Below, piece by piece: positions 14,501-29,500 of a stretch of 64,000 bases of DNA. The notes under the pieces were generated by a model, which saw only the letters and a list, made by a program, of their open reading frames with translations, made no database searches and was not told the origin of the DNA. This DNA is from Nipponacmea schrenckii (lineage: Eukaryota; Mollusca; Gastropoda; Lottiidae): positions 13,264,826 to 13,328,825 of the forward strand of contig JAUJPP010000005.1 of assembly GCA_030562195.1 (NCBI GenBank). The letters are read 5' to 3'. How positions within the stretch are numbered: position 1 is the stretch's first letter; the number at the start of each line of letters is the position of its first letter. The translations under genes and the position numbers were made by a program.

Positions 14501-17500
14501 TTATTGACAAAATAGTTTTGATGCAATAATGTTTTGCTTGAAGTCTTGGAATCTTTGAAATGTTTCTTTCTCCAAATGTTTTTGTTATATAATCTACAAG
14601 ATGTTATGATATGTAGCATAAACAATGTTTTGATATGATAAACAAGATATTATGATATGTAGCTTAGAAGATGTTTTGATATGTAGCTTAGAAGATGTTT
14701 TGATATGTAGCGTAGAAGATGTTTTGACATGTGGTTTAGAAGATGTTTTGATATGTAGCCTAAAAGATGTTTTGATATGTAGCCTAGAAGACGTTTTGAT
14801 ATGTAGCCTAGAAGATTTTTTGACATACAAGATGTTTTGATTTGTAGACTACAAGATGTTTTGATGTACAAGATGTTTTGATTTGTAGACTACAAGATGT
14901 TTTGATGTACAAGATGTTTTGATTTGTAGACTACAAGATGTTTTGATGTACAAGATGTTTTGATTTGTAGACTGCAAGATGTTTTGATATATAGTGTACA
15001 AAAAATTTGATTTGTATAAGTTGCAGATAAGATGTTTCAATATGTAGTCCATATTATAAGTTGTTTTGATATGTTGCTTATAAAATATTTTGATATGCTG
15101 CCTAGGAAAAAAGATGTATTGATGTGATTTTATATTGCTCAAAAGAATAACACTTTGAATTAAATAATTTGACTTATTTAGGTCTTTCCCACCAATATAT
15201 TGATATTAGGGCATACAACTGAGCATGTATCCAATAGTGTCTAATAACAATCTCTTATTACAGAACTCTTTAGTTGTGAAAGTAAATATAGTGCTAGTTA
15301 ATGTATTGATTTCAGTTAAAGCAGAACAGATCAATTAGATTTCATATTTATCAAAATGAAACAAAATCATTACTTTTGTGTATTCTCACAGGATTTTTAT
15401 TTCTTAGAATCACATTATTTTGGCTTCAAAAATAAAATCACGCAGTTCGTCAAACAATAAAGATATTGAATTTTTGTAGTTAAAAATTAAAGCATTGTTC
15501 TGTATTGGAGCTACATGGAGATTTTAGGCCTCAGGGTATCAAAACTGGTCAATTTATTGATGTCTTTTTATAAGTTATCTACAAACAGGTTTACAAAATA
15601 TTGAATAACACCATTTCAAATGTTAAGTATGTTTATTATAAGCCGATTTTTGTTCTCTTTTCCTGATATTTCCAAATGTTAGAACCAGATTCAACAGGAA
15701 ACAATACTGATTTAATAATGATTATCCATCATTGGTCTGATATTATGAATAACACAGGTCCTACAAACAATCCTGGATGATATTCAGCCCTACCTGTTAT
15801 CGCACATAATATATAAATATTGGGTATTGACCAATTAGAGCCAGACACAATATGTCACTTTTTCTGGTAGTTCAATGATTGAATAAACTTTCAAATTTTG
15901 AATCCCTTTTATTTGCAAAATCTTGCCCAAGTTTAGGTCAGAAATTCCATAATATTGTGTCAATAAAATCTTGAATGAGTCAAGGAACAGCTGGCGTCTT
16001 TTTAAAGCATAAACATTAACCTTGTTTCCACTTGGCCAAAAGAGCCGGCCACCCAAATCAGTAGAAACTCTAAAAGCTGGCTCTTTCTCGTTTTGCAATA
16101 GAGGCATGCTCGTTTTACGGTTGCACATGCAATATCGGTAGTCTTATATATCGCGAGCTGTCAATGATGTGCAACTTTTTTTATCCAGACTAAAGTGGTT
16201 CAGGAACCAGATAAACTAAGCGTAAAAACAGCTGTTTGGCAATAAAGCAAACTTATTCAAGATTGCATCAATAAAAAGATCACATTAAATTTGATTCAAA
16301 TCAGATGAAAACTGTAGTCTCTATAGCGTTCACAATTCAATTATCAATGCATTTTAATTAAGTCAAGTGCAATAACTAAAAAAACGTTCATCCAAAAATC
16401 GCCAATTTAGAACTTGTCCAAGATCTCATTATTCTTATTGATCACAGCAAATTTAATTCAAATCAGATGAAAACTGTAGTCTCTTTCATGTTCACAAGCC
16501 AATTATGGACAGACGGATGTGGGGTGACAACAATATACAACCACATATACCTCTTTAGCATTTTAATTCAAATTATCAGTACTTCATTTTGAAATGTTTT
16601 TATTTCGTTTTTAATCTTCCAGAAGTGAGACAAGACTACCTTGAGCTAATGATTTTGAAAAATTCAATCTGATGCAATATTACAATAAAAATATTGAACT
16701 GACTTAAATGATGAATCTTTATCTAAAAGGATAAAAACTAAAAACAGTCGCATTTGATTCCATTTTTCCATTATACATCAGGATATTGCCTGGAGCTGTG
16801 TAACTAGAATATTGATAATATGATAGATGAGCTTTCAACCTCTCCCTTTGTTCTTTATAATGAAATGTTAGTTTGGTTGCATGCTTTCATTTGATTGTGT
16901 CTGTAATCGGAAGGAAAAGGTCTGAAGTTCTGTGTATGAAAGTTTCAATTGATTGATGGTGAACAATAGGTAACAAGTTCTTATGAAAATCTGATTAAAA
17001 ACATCTAAATAGTGTCTATATAACTTCAAAGGATAATGATTGAGCTTTTGACATTTTTGTTTCTATATAATGAATTAGGCAGGTTTATACGCCCATGTGA
17101 TATGATTGTTGTTTTGAAAATTGTTCAGGGAAGTGGGGAACCTGCAAGACAACTACTTGTTGTTATATACTTAAACACTATCTCATCCCAGCACATAAAC
17201 ACTATCATATGACAGTACTTAAACACTATCTCATGTCAGCAAATAAACACTATCATATGACAGTACTTAAACACTATCTCATGTCAGCAAATAAACACTA
17301 TCATATGACAGTACTTAAACACTATCTCATGTCAGCAGATAAACACTATGATATGCCAACACATAAACACTATCTCATCCCCGCACATAAACACTATCCA
17401 ATGCCAGCAGATAAACACTATCTCATGCCAGCAGATAAACACTATCCAATGCCAACACATAAACACTATCCCATGCTAACACTTATATCATATTGCCTGT

Positions 17501-20500
17501 ATTATTGTTAACTTGTTATCTTTTAAGAATTGTTCATGATGATAACATAATAAATATTTTACTTTCAGGAATGAAATGGCCAAGAGATTCTGATAATGTT
17601 GATACATTTGATTGTAGAGTTCGACAATGGTAAGTTTTGGTTTGTACATTACTTTCTCAATTCAAATGCTACCATTATCTTTTGTTGTTCATCAGTAATA
17701 TGTTTAATTTTCAGGTTAAAGTCTATCAAAATTTTGTATTTAGGCCTTTGCATAACTTCGTCAGTTTTTTAAGTGGGTACCGAGGATCCGGATTTATTAC
17801 TCTTTTGTAATAATTATTAGGTGAGCGTGGTTGTAATAACAACATATAATTGGAATTACGAAAGCACAGGCCGAGGTAAAAAATTCGGTTTACAAGGAAT
17901 AATGAACATCATTACAATTTCTAAAATTTAAATTCTGTATCTGTGAAGAAAAATATATATAATTAATTAATCTGAATAATTTAAGAAGTAATCGGTTTTA
18001 GTCTATCGTGGACTAAAATGTCACTCAAATTGTAATTACATTTAAACGCAATAACAAATTCTTTTTGAGCAGGGTGATTCAAAGTAACAAGTTACTGTTT
18101 AATAAAATGAACTGACACAGGGTTAAAGTTTTGTTCACAATTATCGTGGTGTTAAGACTAAGTAAAATAAAAGTAATTTTGTTTCCGGATATCTGCATAC
18201 TAGTGTTGGTTCTTAACGTCATGACGTCATTTGCTTGGATACGTTGAAAATGTCGGACGTGAGTTCTAATCTCGATCGGCGTGTGAAAGTTCGATGACCT
18301 TGAATAAGTCATCTTCAGTCATAATTCCAGTCCACCCAGCTGTAAATGGGTACGGATAATCCGGGAAAGATCAATGCCAAGAGGTTTGGCCAAGGACCAG
18401 CTGGTAGAAAGGATCCTGTCATGGCAGACTTTTGAACCTATTAAGTTGTTATCATTGTAAAATATAGTTGTTTCTTTCTTTTCTTTCTTAGCCGACAAGT
18501 TACAGCAGTAATCCTTTTGACTTAATATTCCGGATATTCAGTTATCACTTCTAATTTTGTCATAAACCAAGAGTCACTAGGCTTAAACAATGTTATCCAC
18601 CTAATCAACTCAAGGCAGATATATCTGTGTTATTAGACAGAAACTTTTTTTCCTTTTTCACCACATGATCTCTTTATGGGTACCAATTTTTTATTGCTTA
18701 CATTGCTGATGTCCTAAAACTATCTCTATTACATGGTGGCTAGAGTAGAGCCAGAAAAAAACCTGTTTCATGGGAATTTTCCACACATCCAAAGATGCAT
18801 TTTTTTCTCACATTATTACCTTTATGACTACTGTTAATAAGCATTGGGTATCACTGCTACTTTCATTTTGTTATGATCACTCTGCTTCGCATATAGTTTG
18901 AAGTAGCCAATGACAGATCAGTTTCTTTATTTTGTTAAAAAGAAACGTTGATGGAATTGAACACATAAATGGTGTAGGGGGATAATCATGGTATGACTAA
19001 ACTACAAAAATATTCATCTTTCTGAAAAAATCCAGGCTCTGCTGAACAGATTTTAAGGGATAGATTTAAACTTATATTAACTTAATATGTGCAGAAATAA
19101 CTCCACAAAACAGGGCCTTGATTTTCCGTCTCTACACCAGTAGACAACATTCAAAATATCGCATCATATCATTCAGGGCCTTAAATAGAACAGATATTTC
19201 AATCTACTTACATGCATGTTGAAATTTGTAGCTATTTTAGAATCCAGGGCGGATGCTTATTGATTTTTTCTAATAAACTGATACGGTGTTATCTACTTAT
19301 GACATTGTACTAGTTATATTTAGCAAACTGTGATTGATATTTCTGTAAATATCGTAGTTATCAAATTGAAAGCTCTTGTAAAATGATAAGTTAAATGAAG
19401 TATCTTTCATATGGCATATACGTACAAAAATAACCGGAAACCAATATGATATTAAAAACATACATGTGATTAAATTTGATTCCATAATGATTTTTTCAAA
19501 AAATTGGCTTTAAAACAGTCATAGAAAGATTCTTTTTTTTTTTTTTTTTTTTTAGTTTGGTTAAGCTAGTTGCACACTATGAATTTTTGTTAGCTGAAAT
19601 ATTTGATTTTCAAAAAACCATTTAATTTTCTAGTACACACAAAACAATGTTTTGTATTTGTTTGGCTTTCAACTCTTGTTTGATTCTTCTAAAATCTAAA
19701 TGTAATTTAAACTCCATTACAGGTATATAGAAGCAGCCACATCCAGAAAAAATATAATAATATTATTAGATGCTAGTGGGAGTATGAAAGGTTTACGTAT
19801 GGAAATAGCCAGGAATACTGTAGATAAAATACTACAAACCTTCAGTAATCATGATTATTTCAATATATTAGAGGTTAGTAAGAAGATATTGTCTAGAATA
19901 TAATAGATTGTATAAATCGACGTGACATTGCTGCTGTTAAAAATATAACTAATAAATTTAATAATATTTAATAATCTAATTGAAAGAGGTTTAACAAAAT
20001 TGAAATGTGAAGTTAATTTGTAGTACAGTGAAACCTCTATGAACCAGCATCCTCTATAAACCAGCATCCTCTATAAACAGGCATCCCCTGTAAACTGGCA
20101 TATTTGAAAATATCCGACCAAATCACTATATATACTTAGGAGATAAACCCTGGTTAACCGGCGGCCCTATAAACGGCAATCCAGCATCGAAATCAATTCC
20201 TAACATAAATGATCTATAGTTAATTGGTCTCTCTAAACCGGCATCTTAATTCGTATTAATTGACGTTAATCTGTGGACGACGTGAAAGATCAATAGGACA
20301 CATGCTAATTAATCACTAATCCAATTAATTACGCTTTTATGCATTACCACTGCTGCATTTATCATGGGTTCGACAGTCTGCCAGTATAGATAGCTTGCAC
20401 TGTAGTTCAATTAAAATTTGAAGTCCCTTTGTAGTAGGTTCAATTTCAATGTGAAGTCACTTTGTAATAGTTCAATTTAATGCCACGTTTTTTTGGGGTA

Positions 20501-23500
20501 GTCACTTTTGGGTGGGATCATTTGAGAGGCAAAGTCAAATTGCAGTAAGTTTAATTAAAAGTCTATTTGCAGTAGATTTAATTGAAAAGTCATATTGAGT
20601 AGGTCCATCAAAGGGTCAAATTGTAGTAGGTTGAATTGTATAGGGAATTTGCACTAGGTTCATTTAGGAAGTGAATTTGTAGGATGTTGAAATGTGAAGT
20701 TGCAGTCCACACAAATTGTGATAGCAGAAGTGCATCACATGAATGTTTGATGGAATTGCTAGCTTGTGAACAATACAGACAATTTTCACATTGCATTATT
20801 AATAGTTAACTGAGGCAAGATAAAGAAAAACTAATTAAGTTGATTACTGTGTGAGATAGAAATAGAGATAAATAGAAATGAAATATTCTGTTTGTGAGAT
20901 TTAATTGAATTCTATAAATATCACTGTGGTGTTACATTTAATCAGACTGGGAGCAGGTTAGATATTGAAATGTTAATAAGAAAGTACATAATCTGATATA
21001 TGACCTTCCAAAACTCCAGATAGGTATAATATACCTATACTGGTAAAGTAATAACTATATTGATTTTGAACAAAGGATGTGTTTATTTGTGGGGGTTCTA
21101 TAGCACAGCGGTTAGAGCGTTGGTTCTGAGCGTAATGACGTCATTTGCTTGGATATGTTGAAAATGTCTTACGTGAGTTCTAATCTCAATCGGTGTATGA
21201 TAGTCTGATGACCTTGAATAAGTCATCTTCACTCGCAATTCCAGTCCATCCAGCTGTAAATGGGTACGGATAATCTGCGAATGATCAATGCCAAGAGGTT
21301 TGGCCAAGGACCAGCTGGTAGAAAGGATCTCTGTCACGGTGGACTTGTGAACCTAAGTTGTTATCCTTGTAAAATATAGTTGTTTCTTTCTTTTTTCTTT
21401 TCTTTGTTTATTAAAAACGAAATTGAATAAACATCTATCAATAGTGCTCTAAATCAGAGCTGTTGATTCATTTTTTCACACACAACAGATTATCATGTCA
21501 ACTGTTGTTATAGTTTGTTTAAAGTAAGTGGTTTGAGATGGTCGATCTCTTTGAACTGGAAGTGTTTCCAGTAGCCATTAATTATTGTTCATCTATTCAT
21601 GGTTAATTAACCACCTCTTACTACTTATTCCTTAATTAACTAAATTAATTAGCTGACTGACCTATTTTCAACTTGCCATTTAAGATGTACAATCTGACAT
21701 GACCGGCATATAAGAACAAATCAACAGTCCTGTTGCATATACTCAGAATTTCCAAACTATGAAACTAAAATTGCATTGTAACCATATGCATGTATGGTGC
21801 AAATGAAAAAAAACCACAGTACAATATTATGGTATATGTACATTTGTTCAATAAAATTATTAAACACATAACATTTCAAAACTATATGTTAATATCAGAT
21901 GAAATATGAAAAAATTGAGTAGATAAAACATAACAATAGAGAATAATTATTTTTTTTCAATTATTCTCAAATCTTACTAGATCTCATAACATTGACAATT
22001 ATTATGACAGACTGAATTTCTATATTTTTGATAAAGTAAGCCTACGTAAAATTTATCATAAGCAGAGGTTAAGTTATTATCAGGTGTAAATGGATTAAAT
22101 TATCTTAATCGGGGGATTAATTATAATCATACAATGATAATATTATTATGGGATGAGATTAACGCGTGTCACCGGCAATTAAAATTCAATTAAAGAATGT
22201 TTTATTGATTTATGGTAAAGAATTTTGACATTGAAAATGGTAGGTTCTGTGAAAATTTTGGTTTTGTAAAAAACAGGAAGGTAGAATTAGGTATCCTGTC
22301 AGTATGTCAGGAGACAGCCTGCAAAAACAGCAGAAACACTACAACATCCATAGAATACACATGTATGGTTGTAAGGTACTATTTTTTGAACAAACTATAT
22401 TTGGTCATATTTTGTCTTTATATTAAATACACCCAATGATTGCTTAACATTTTGTTTTTCAGTTTTCACAAAAAGTCTCATATGTTGACCAGTGTTTTAA
22501 TCGCACGTTGATGCAGGCTAATGCCGACAACATCAAACGTGTTCAAGAGAAACTGAAGGCAACAGAAACATCTTACATAGCCAATTTTGAACTAGCTTTA
22601 GTTGAAGCGTTTGAACTATTTAGAAATGTAAGTGATATTGATATGTTTTTAACAGTGTAAATTAGCCTACAGACTGGCATGTCATGTAGTAGAGTGTTTT
22701 TAATGTTCTGGGTTTTTTCTGTCAACCACATAGAAAGGCAAAGTCTTAGTAAATTAAATTGTGAGAAAGTTCAGATGGTATTAATAAAGTTATGAGAGAA
22801 GTGTTGTGTTTTTAACTCTGTAAATGTCAAGTGTTATTGAGTATAAGATATAAGGGAAGTACAGATGCCGCTTCAAGCAGTGATGTCAAGATGCATCTCG
22901 AAATCTCCAGAAATGACATGTTTTCCAGGAATGTTTTTTAATTTTTTTTTTGTGATTTTTTAATGAAGAAACTGAACCATGTGACAAATCTGTATTTTGA
23001 GTAAAATGTTAGCCTGCCTATTTCTGTTGTTTTATTACGCATCAGATGAAAACTGTGGTCTCTATTGTGTTCACAAGCTAATTATGGACAGACGGATGGA
23101 GGTGACAACAATATACGACCACATGTACCTCTTTAGCATTTTAAATTTATTAAATCCTCATTATTGTAAAATTCTTGTTTATAAATGTCAGTTTGGGTAA
23201 TGGCCAATGAAATTTAAAATTTTTTCAAAGGTTTGACTCTGTAAAAAAATTTTTTAGTAACTGATGGTCCTTAGAATTATAGTGGATTTTTTGATAAAAT
23301 TGGAATGGTAAATCAGTTTGATTCTTGGGGTTTTAATATTAAAAAATTTAGAAAAACCCTTTATGGATTAAAACTATTCTTTATTTGCTGTATTTAATAA
23401 GATTCTTTTTTATCGTTTGTCAACAGTCAACTTCAAATAAATTAATAATTGAGCATAATTATATCTATTTTTGTTGTTTGTTGTTTCACCAAGAATTTGA

Positions 23501-26500
23501 ACTCTTTTTAAAAAATGTCATTATTTTAGTTTACTGCTTGAGACAAACAGAAATTTTTAAAAGTAGATATTTGAAAAAAATTTTTAATCCAAATAAAGCT
23601 TTTTTTAAGTAACTTTTGTCTTTCAAAACTGGGCTTGTAAAACTGTTCAGCGTCTATATGCATTAGCACTGGGTATTGTTAATAATGCCACAATACAATA
23701 TGTATCGCGATACAAGGCTCATGATACGATACCAGCACTAATATGCGCTAGTCCAATATTTCCTCTGAAGTTTGTGGTTACTTTAATATTTAAATATAGG
23801 TCTACCAATAACAATAATTCTAATTATTAATTTTTTATTTGGTTATAAATTTTACCAGGCATGTAAATTATAACTTCTATAGCACAGTCGGTTAGAGCCT
23901 TGGTATTTATATGATGTCATTAGCTTGGCAATGTAGAGCAAATGGCGGCCATAGGTTCAGAACTTCAACGTGTCAAAGTCTGATAACCTTGAATAAGTTA
24001 TCTTCATTCATGTTCCACAGTCACCCTAGCTGTAAATGGGTGTGGATAATCCAGCAAAGATCAATGCCACAATGTTTGGCTAAGGATTAGCTGGTAGAAA
24101 GGATCCTTAACTGTTACCTAAGTTATCCTTATAAAATATAGTTGTTTCAGTTTAGCCATTAAACAAACATAACATGTTCAGCAGAATATCACACATCTGA
24201 AACTTTTTAGGGAAAATTCTACATTAAGTGTAACATTACGGTGAAACAGGAATTTAAGCACTTGATAATTTATCCTAATGTTCAGGTGTATCATACTCAT
24301 ATATTAGATATAATGTAAGAAGTTTAGGAGAATAACATGTATGTGTCTCAATTCTGAACAGGCATCTTCGGTGGCTCAGTGAGTTAGATGCTTGTTTGAT
24401 AACCTGAAGGTCTAGGGTTCCAGCTAAGGTCGAGATGAACTTTCAGATTTTTCAGCCCAGTTTCTCCTTGTAAGTGATGCAGGTCGAAGGGACTGGTATG
24501 GAAACAGCGTCTAGTCGTTCGGATAAAACAATAAACCGAGGCCCCGTGTGCTACAGGCTGTGCACGCTAAAGTTCTCTCAACACAAGTCACAAAAAGAGT
24601 AGGCTAATGCCTGGCAAAATTACCCTCTTTTTTCAAATCTAAACAGCAGCATTATATATACCAATATAATATAGGTTTGTGCTGTAATTTGAGTGATTAG
24701 AATATTATATAATGAAGTATTGATTGATAATATGTAAACTCATTAAAATATAATTACCATTAGAAATTATGATATTAATATTTACATGTTTAATAATAGT
24801 CAGTATATTAACATTTAAGATACTCAATGTAAAGGGGCATCCCTTGGGTATTTTGGTAACATTTTTGAAAAACCAAAATCTAGCAAAATGTGTTCCTGGA
24901 AGAATCTGAAACTACTGATTTAAGCAAAATAAACACATGATAGTAGAGAAACATATTCTAAAGGTTTAACTACAAATATTGAGACATTAAATGAAATGAA
25001 ATGAATGGAGTTTTACGTCCTACTTTTCTGCACCTTATGGGCTAACGGAGACGGGAATTATTAAGACAGTAAAAGACCAAATGTGGTCAAAATGCTTAAT
25101 TAATCATCAGTATGTTCCCTTTAAAAAGCAAATTCATTTCGATCAATTGGATGTATATAGCATGTTTAAGAAATATTTTCGGGTATGATTTGTTATTTTT
25201 TGCGTTTTACCCCTTTAACATTATTAAGTATATATAATGCTACTGTATTCTATTGTTGTAATGGTTCAATGATTCGGTTAACTTATGTAACAGTTTGTAT
25301 TGAGCGAATGAGAATATTGAATATTGGTAGACCTACCATGGTTGATTACTTAGTATTAGTATGTCATAAGGCCTACTATAGTTGATTACTTAGTATGTTG
25401 TTAGGTCTACTATGGTTGATTACTTAGTATTTTAGTCGGTATCATATGGTTGATTACTGTGAAAACAACAGGCCTACTATGACTGACTATAAAGTTGGTT
25501 TGTGAGCCTCCTATGGTTGATTAGTTAGTATTTCAGCCCTCCTAAAGTTGATTTTATAGTATTTTAGTTGGCTTTCTATGGTTGATTACTGAATATAAAA
25601 GTAGGCCTCTTAGGGTTGATTTTTTAATATTTCAGTAGGCATACTATGGTTGATTACTTAGTATTTCAGTAGGCCTCTTATGGTTGACTAATGAGGAAAC
25701 TGAAGGCCTACTATGGTTGATTACTGAGTATAACAGTGTTCTCACTTTGGTTGATTACTCAATAAACAGTAGGCCTACTATAGTTGATTACTTAGTATAT
25801 CAGTAGGCCATTTTGGTTGATTATTGAGTAAATAAATTGTTTCGTGCAAACAGATTACCTTTTGATTTTGAAACAATTTCTTACAAAAAAGGGTTTGCCT
25901 TAGATAAATTTATGTGAAGTCTAAAAAGATTTTGCACAGATTTTTGTCAATATGAGTGAAGAATTGTCCATTTTATTTATTTTTTCATTATCTTTTAACA
26001 CAATATAATATGTAATAATTATCTTTGTACAGGTTCGTGTATTCACCTTTCTTATCGGCCGTGAAGTATCGGATACACGACAAGTAAAATGGATGGCCTG
26101 TGCTAATAAAGGTAATATATGATTCTTGACATTTCACTGACTTATTTTTGTGTCAACACACTTCACGTCTTAAGGCCAAATATTGGTAATTTACACCCAA
26201 TTTATCATTATATATATTAAATTGAAATGAAATACTAAGTGTAAGTTTATCTTTTATGTCACCCAACTTGAATAAAAAAAAGGTATCTGAGAAATTGTGT
26301 CTTAAAGAAAATTTCAATTAAATAATGCTATTGAAATTACAATATATTATTTCAGTTAAATAAAACTATTTAAATTACATTATATTATTTCGGTTAAATA
26401 AAGCTATTTAAATTACAATATATTATTTCGGTTAAATAAAGCTATTTAAATTACATTATATTATTTCAGTTAAATAAAGCTATTGAAATTACATTATATT

Positions 26501-29500
26501 ATTTCAGTTAAATAAAACTATTTAAATTACATTATATTATTTCGGTTAAATAAAGCTATTTAAATTACATTATATTATTTCAGTTAAATAAAGCTATTGA
26601 AATTACATTATATTATTTCAGTTAAATAAAGCTATTGAAATTACATTATATTATTTCAGTTAAATAAATCTATTGAAATTACATTATATTATTTCAGTTA
26701 AATAAAACTATTGAAATTCATTATATTATTTCAGTTAAATAAACTATTGAAATTACATTATATTATTTCAATTAATTAAACCTATTGAAATTATAATATA
26801 TTATTTCAGTTAAATAAACTATTGAAATTACATTATATTATTTCAGTTAAATAAATCTATTGAAATTACAATATATTATTTCAGTTAAATAAAACTATTT
26901 AAATTACAATATATTATTTCAGTTAAATAAACTATTAAATTACATATGTAATTTCAGTTAAATAAAGCTATTGAAATTACATTATATTATTTCAGTTAAA
27001 TAAAGCTATTGAAATTACATTATATTATTTCAGTTAAATAAACCTATTGAAATTACATATATTATTTCAGTTAAATAAAGCTATTGAAATTACATTATAT
27101 TATTTCAGTTAAATAAACTATTGAAATTACATTATATTATTTCAGTTAAATAAACTATTGAAATTACATATATTATTTCAGTTAAATAAAACTATTGAAA
27201 TTACAATATATTATTTCAGTTAAATAAAACTATTGAAATTATATTATATTATTTCAGTTAAATAAAACTATTTAAATTACATTATATTATTTCAGTTAAA
27301 TAAAACTATTGAAATTATTATATTATTTCAGTTAAATAAAACTATTGAAATTACATTATATTATTTCAGTTAAATAAAACTATTGAAATTACATTATATT
27401 ATTTCAGTTAAATAAAACTATTGAATTTACATTATATTATTTCAGTTAAATAAAACTATTGAAATTACAATATATTATTTCAGTTAAATAAAACTATTGA
27501 AATTACAATATATTATTTCAGTTAAATAAAACTATTGAATTTACATTATATTATTTCAGTTAAATAAAACTATTGAAATTACAATATATTATTTCAGTTA
27601 AATAAAGCTATTAAAATTATATTATATTATTTCAATTAAATAAAGCTATTGAAATTACATAATATTATTTCAGTTAAATAAAACTATTTAAATTACATTA
27701 TATTATTTCAGTTAAATAAAACTATTAAAATTACATTATATTATTTCAGTTAAATAAAACTTACATTAAATTAATTATATTATTTCAGTTAAATAAAACT
27801 ATTAAAATTACATTATATTATTTCAATTAAATAAAACTATTGAAATTACAATATATTATTTCAGTTAAATAAAGCTATTAAAATTATATTATATTATTTC
27901 AATTAAATAAAGCTATTGAAATTACATAATATTATTTCAGTTAAATAAAACTATTGAAATTACAATATATTATTTCAGTTAAATAAAACTATTGAAATTA
28001 CATTATATTATTTCAGTTAAATAAAACTATTGAATTTACATTATATTATTTCAGTTAAATAAAACTTACATTACAATAATTACAACATATTATTTCAATT
28101 AATTGAAGCTTTTAAAATTATTTATCATTTTGGTACTTCATGATATTAAATTTCTCATATTTTTAGGGCACTTTGAACATATATCAACTAGAGCTGATGT
28201 TCAAGAAAATGTTCAGGTAATATATTTACTCTGAATATTATTTTTTGGTGGATTTTACAGAATCCCTTCAAATTACTTATTTATATTTGTCTTTCTGTAT
28301 TAATATGATGGGTTTAAAAAAGATGAGCACATATTTCGATGGGTGACTGAGACTAAGTTAGGATGCCAACCCCAGCTTTATACTGAATGTGTTAATCTTA
28401 ATCCAGCTTATTTCTTTCTCTTCATCCTGCCTTTTCTCATTTTTACAACAAACTTAGAGAGACAAAAGCTCTGGGCCCTCAGCGCTTGTGTCCTGTTAAA
28501 CAAAGTAGTATATGATTTACTGGTTGGATTCATACAGAAGTAAACAGAGTTGTAGTATAATATATATATCTATTTTTCAGCAATATGTAAAAATACTCAG
28601 TCGACCAATGGTACAAGAAAAACACCACAATATGATCTGGACTCCTGTTTATTTAGATTATCCTACAGAACACGTTCAAACAGAGGTAGGGTAAAATGGT
28701 TCCCTTTTGTCTTAAATTAGTTATCAATTTCACAATTCCTTAACTAAAATGCAGCACATCTTATCATAGATTTGGTTTGGAGCAAAGGAACATAGCAAAT
28801 CAGAGGCCTCAACATACAGTTTATAAAGAATGAACTTAATATAAGCAATTCTTAATGTCAAGGGCTCTGATTGACTGTAATTTCCGGTACATAGTATTCC
28901 CAAGCATACAATACTATCAAAGAATATATTCCCTGATACCAGAAAGGTGGCTATTGCTGTCAAGATATTAGATGACATGGCATGCCAATTGTACAATACG
29001 GCAAGAGAATCCTTTTATGATATCATACTACCTAACAACCTAAAGCACATTTATACCCCCTTGGTGCTTGTCCCATTGAACAATTGGACAATTTTCATTG
29101 AGGTCTCTAACTAACAAATAGATCAAAGTACAAACTTCAGTCTTAATTCTAATACACCCAATTCTTCAGGTTAAACCTTGCTTAAATCCTTTCACAAATT
29201 ATTATTTTTTCACAACTTTCACAGTATTTCATATTATTTTGATATGTTTCAGGGACTAGGGTTAATGACCTCTGTAGCCATTCCTGTATTTGATGGCAGA
29301 ACAAAAGTGGTAAGAAAAATATTTGTTTTATACGCCCACACATAAATGTAGGCACATATTGTTGTTGCCCTTGTCTGTCTGTACATCCACAATCTTTGTG
29401 GTCAAAATAGAGAGCTGGTTCCTTGATGGATTGTGAACAAAACTTGGTGGGAGTCTATGAGTAATCTATGAGTTATCTAATGATTATAAATGAGTAATCT

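Noticed and set aside
14594..15142. Lys/His/Ile repeat frames
   Set aside because: Generated by the 24-bp array with a codon-multiple period.
15835..16128. 97-codon - strand frame in CACNA2D intron 4
   Set aside because: No recognisable domain, start context or repeat-independent support; within chance expectation for 64 kb.
21098..21180. tRNA gene
   Set aside because: The box A/B-like sequence belongs to a SINE; it cannot form a normal cloverleaf, and the element continues for 300 bp with a family-wide body.
23225..23275. VTDGP-like string (gtaactgatggtcct) as the missing VWA exon
   Set aside because: A stop codon follows at once, and the upstream and downstream sequence does not match the family; a chance match.
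26320..28090. CRISPR-like regular repeats
   Set aside because: Units are contiguous with no unique spacers, in a eukaryotic intron; it is a minisatellite.
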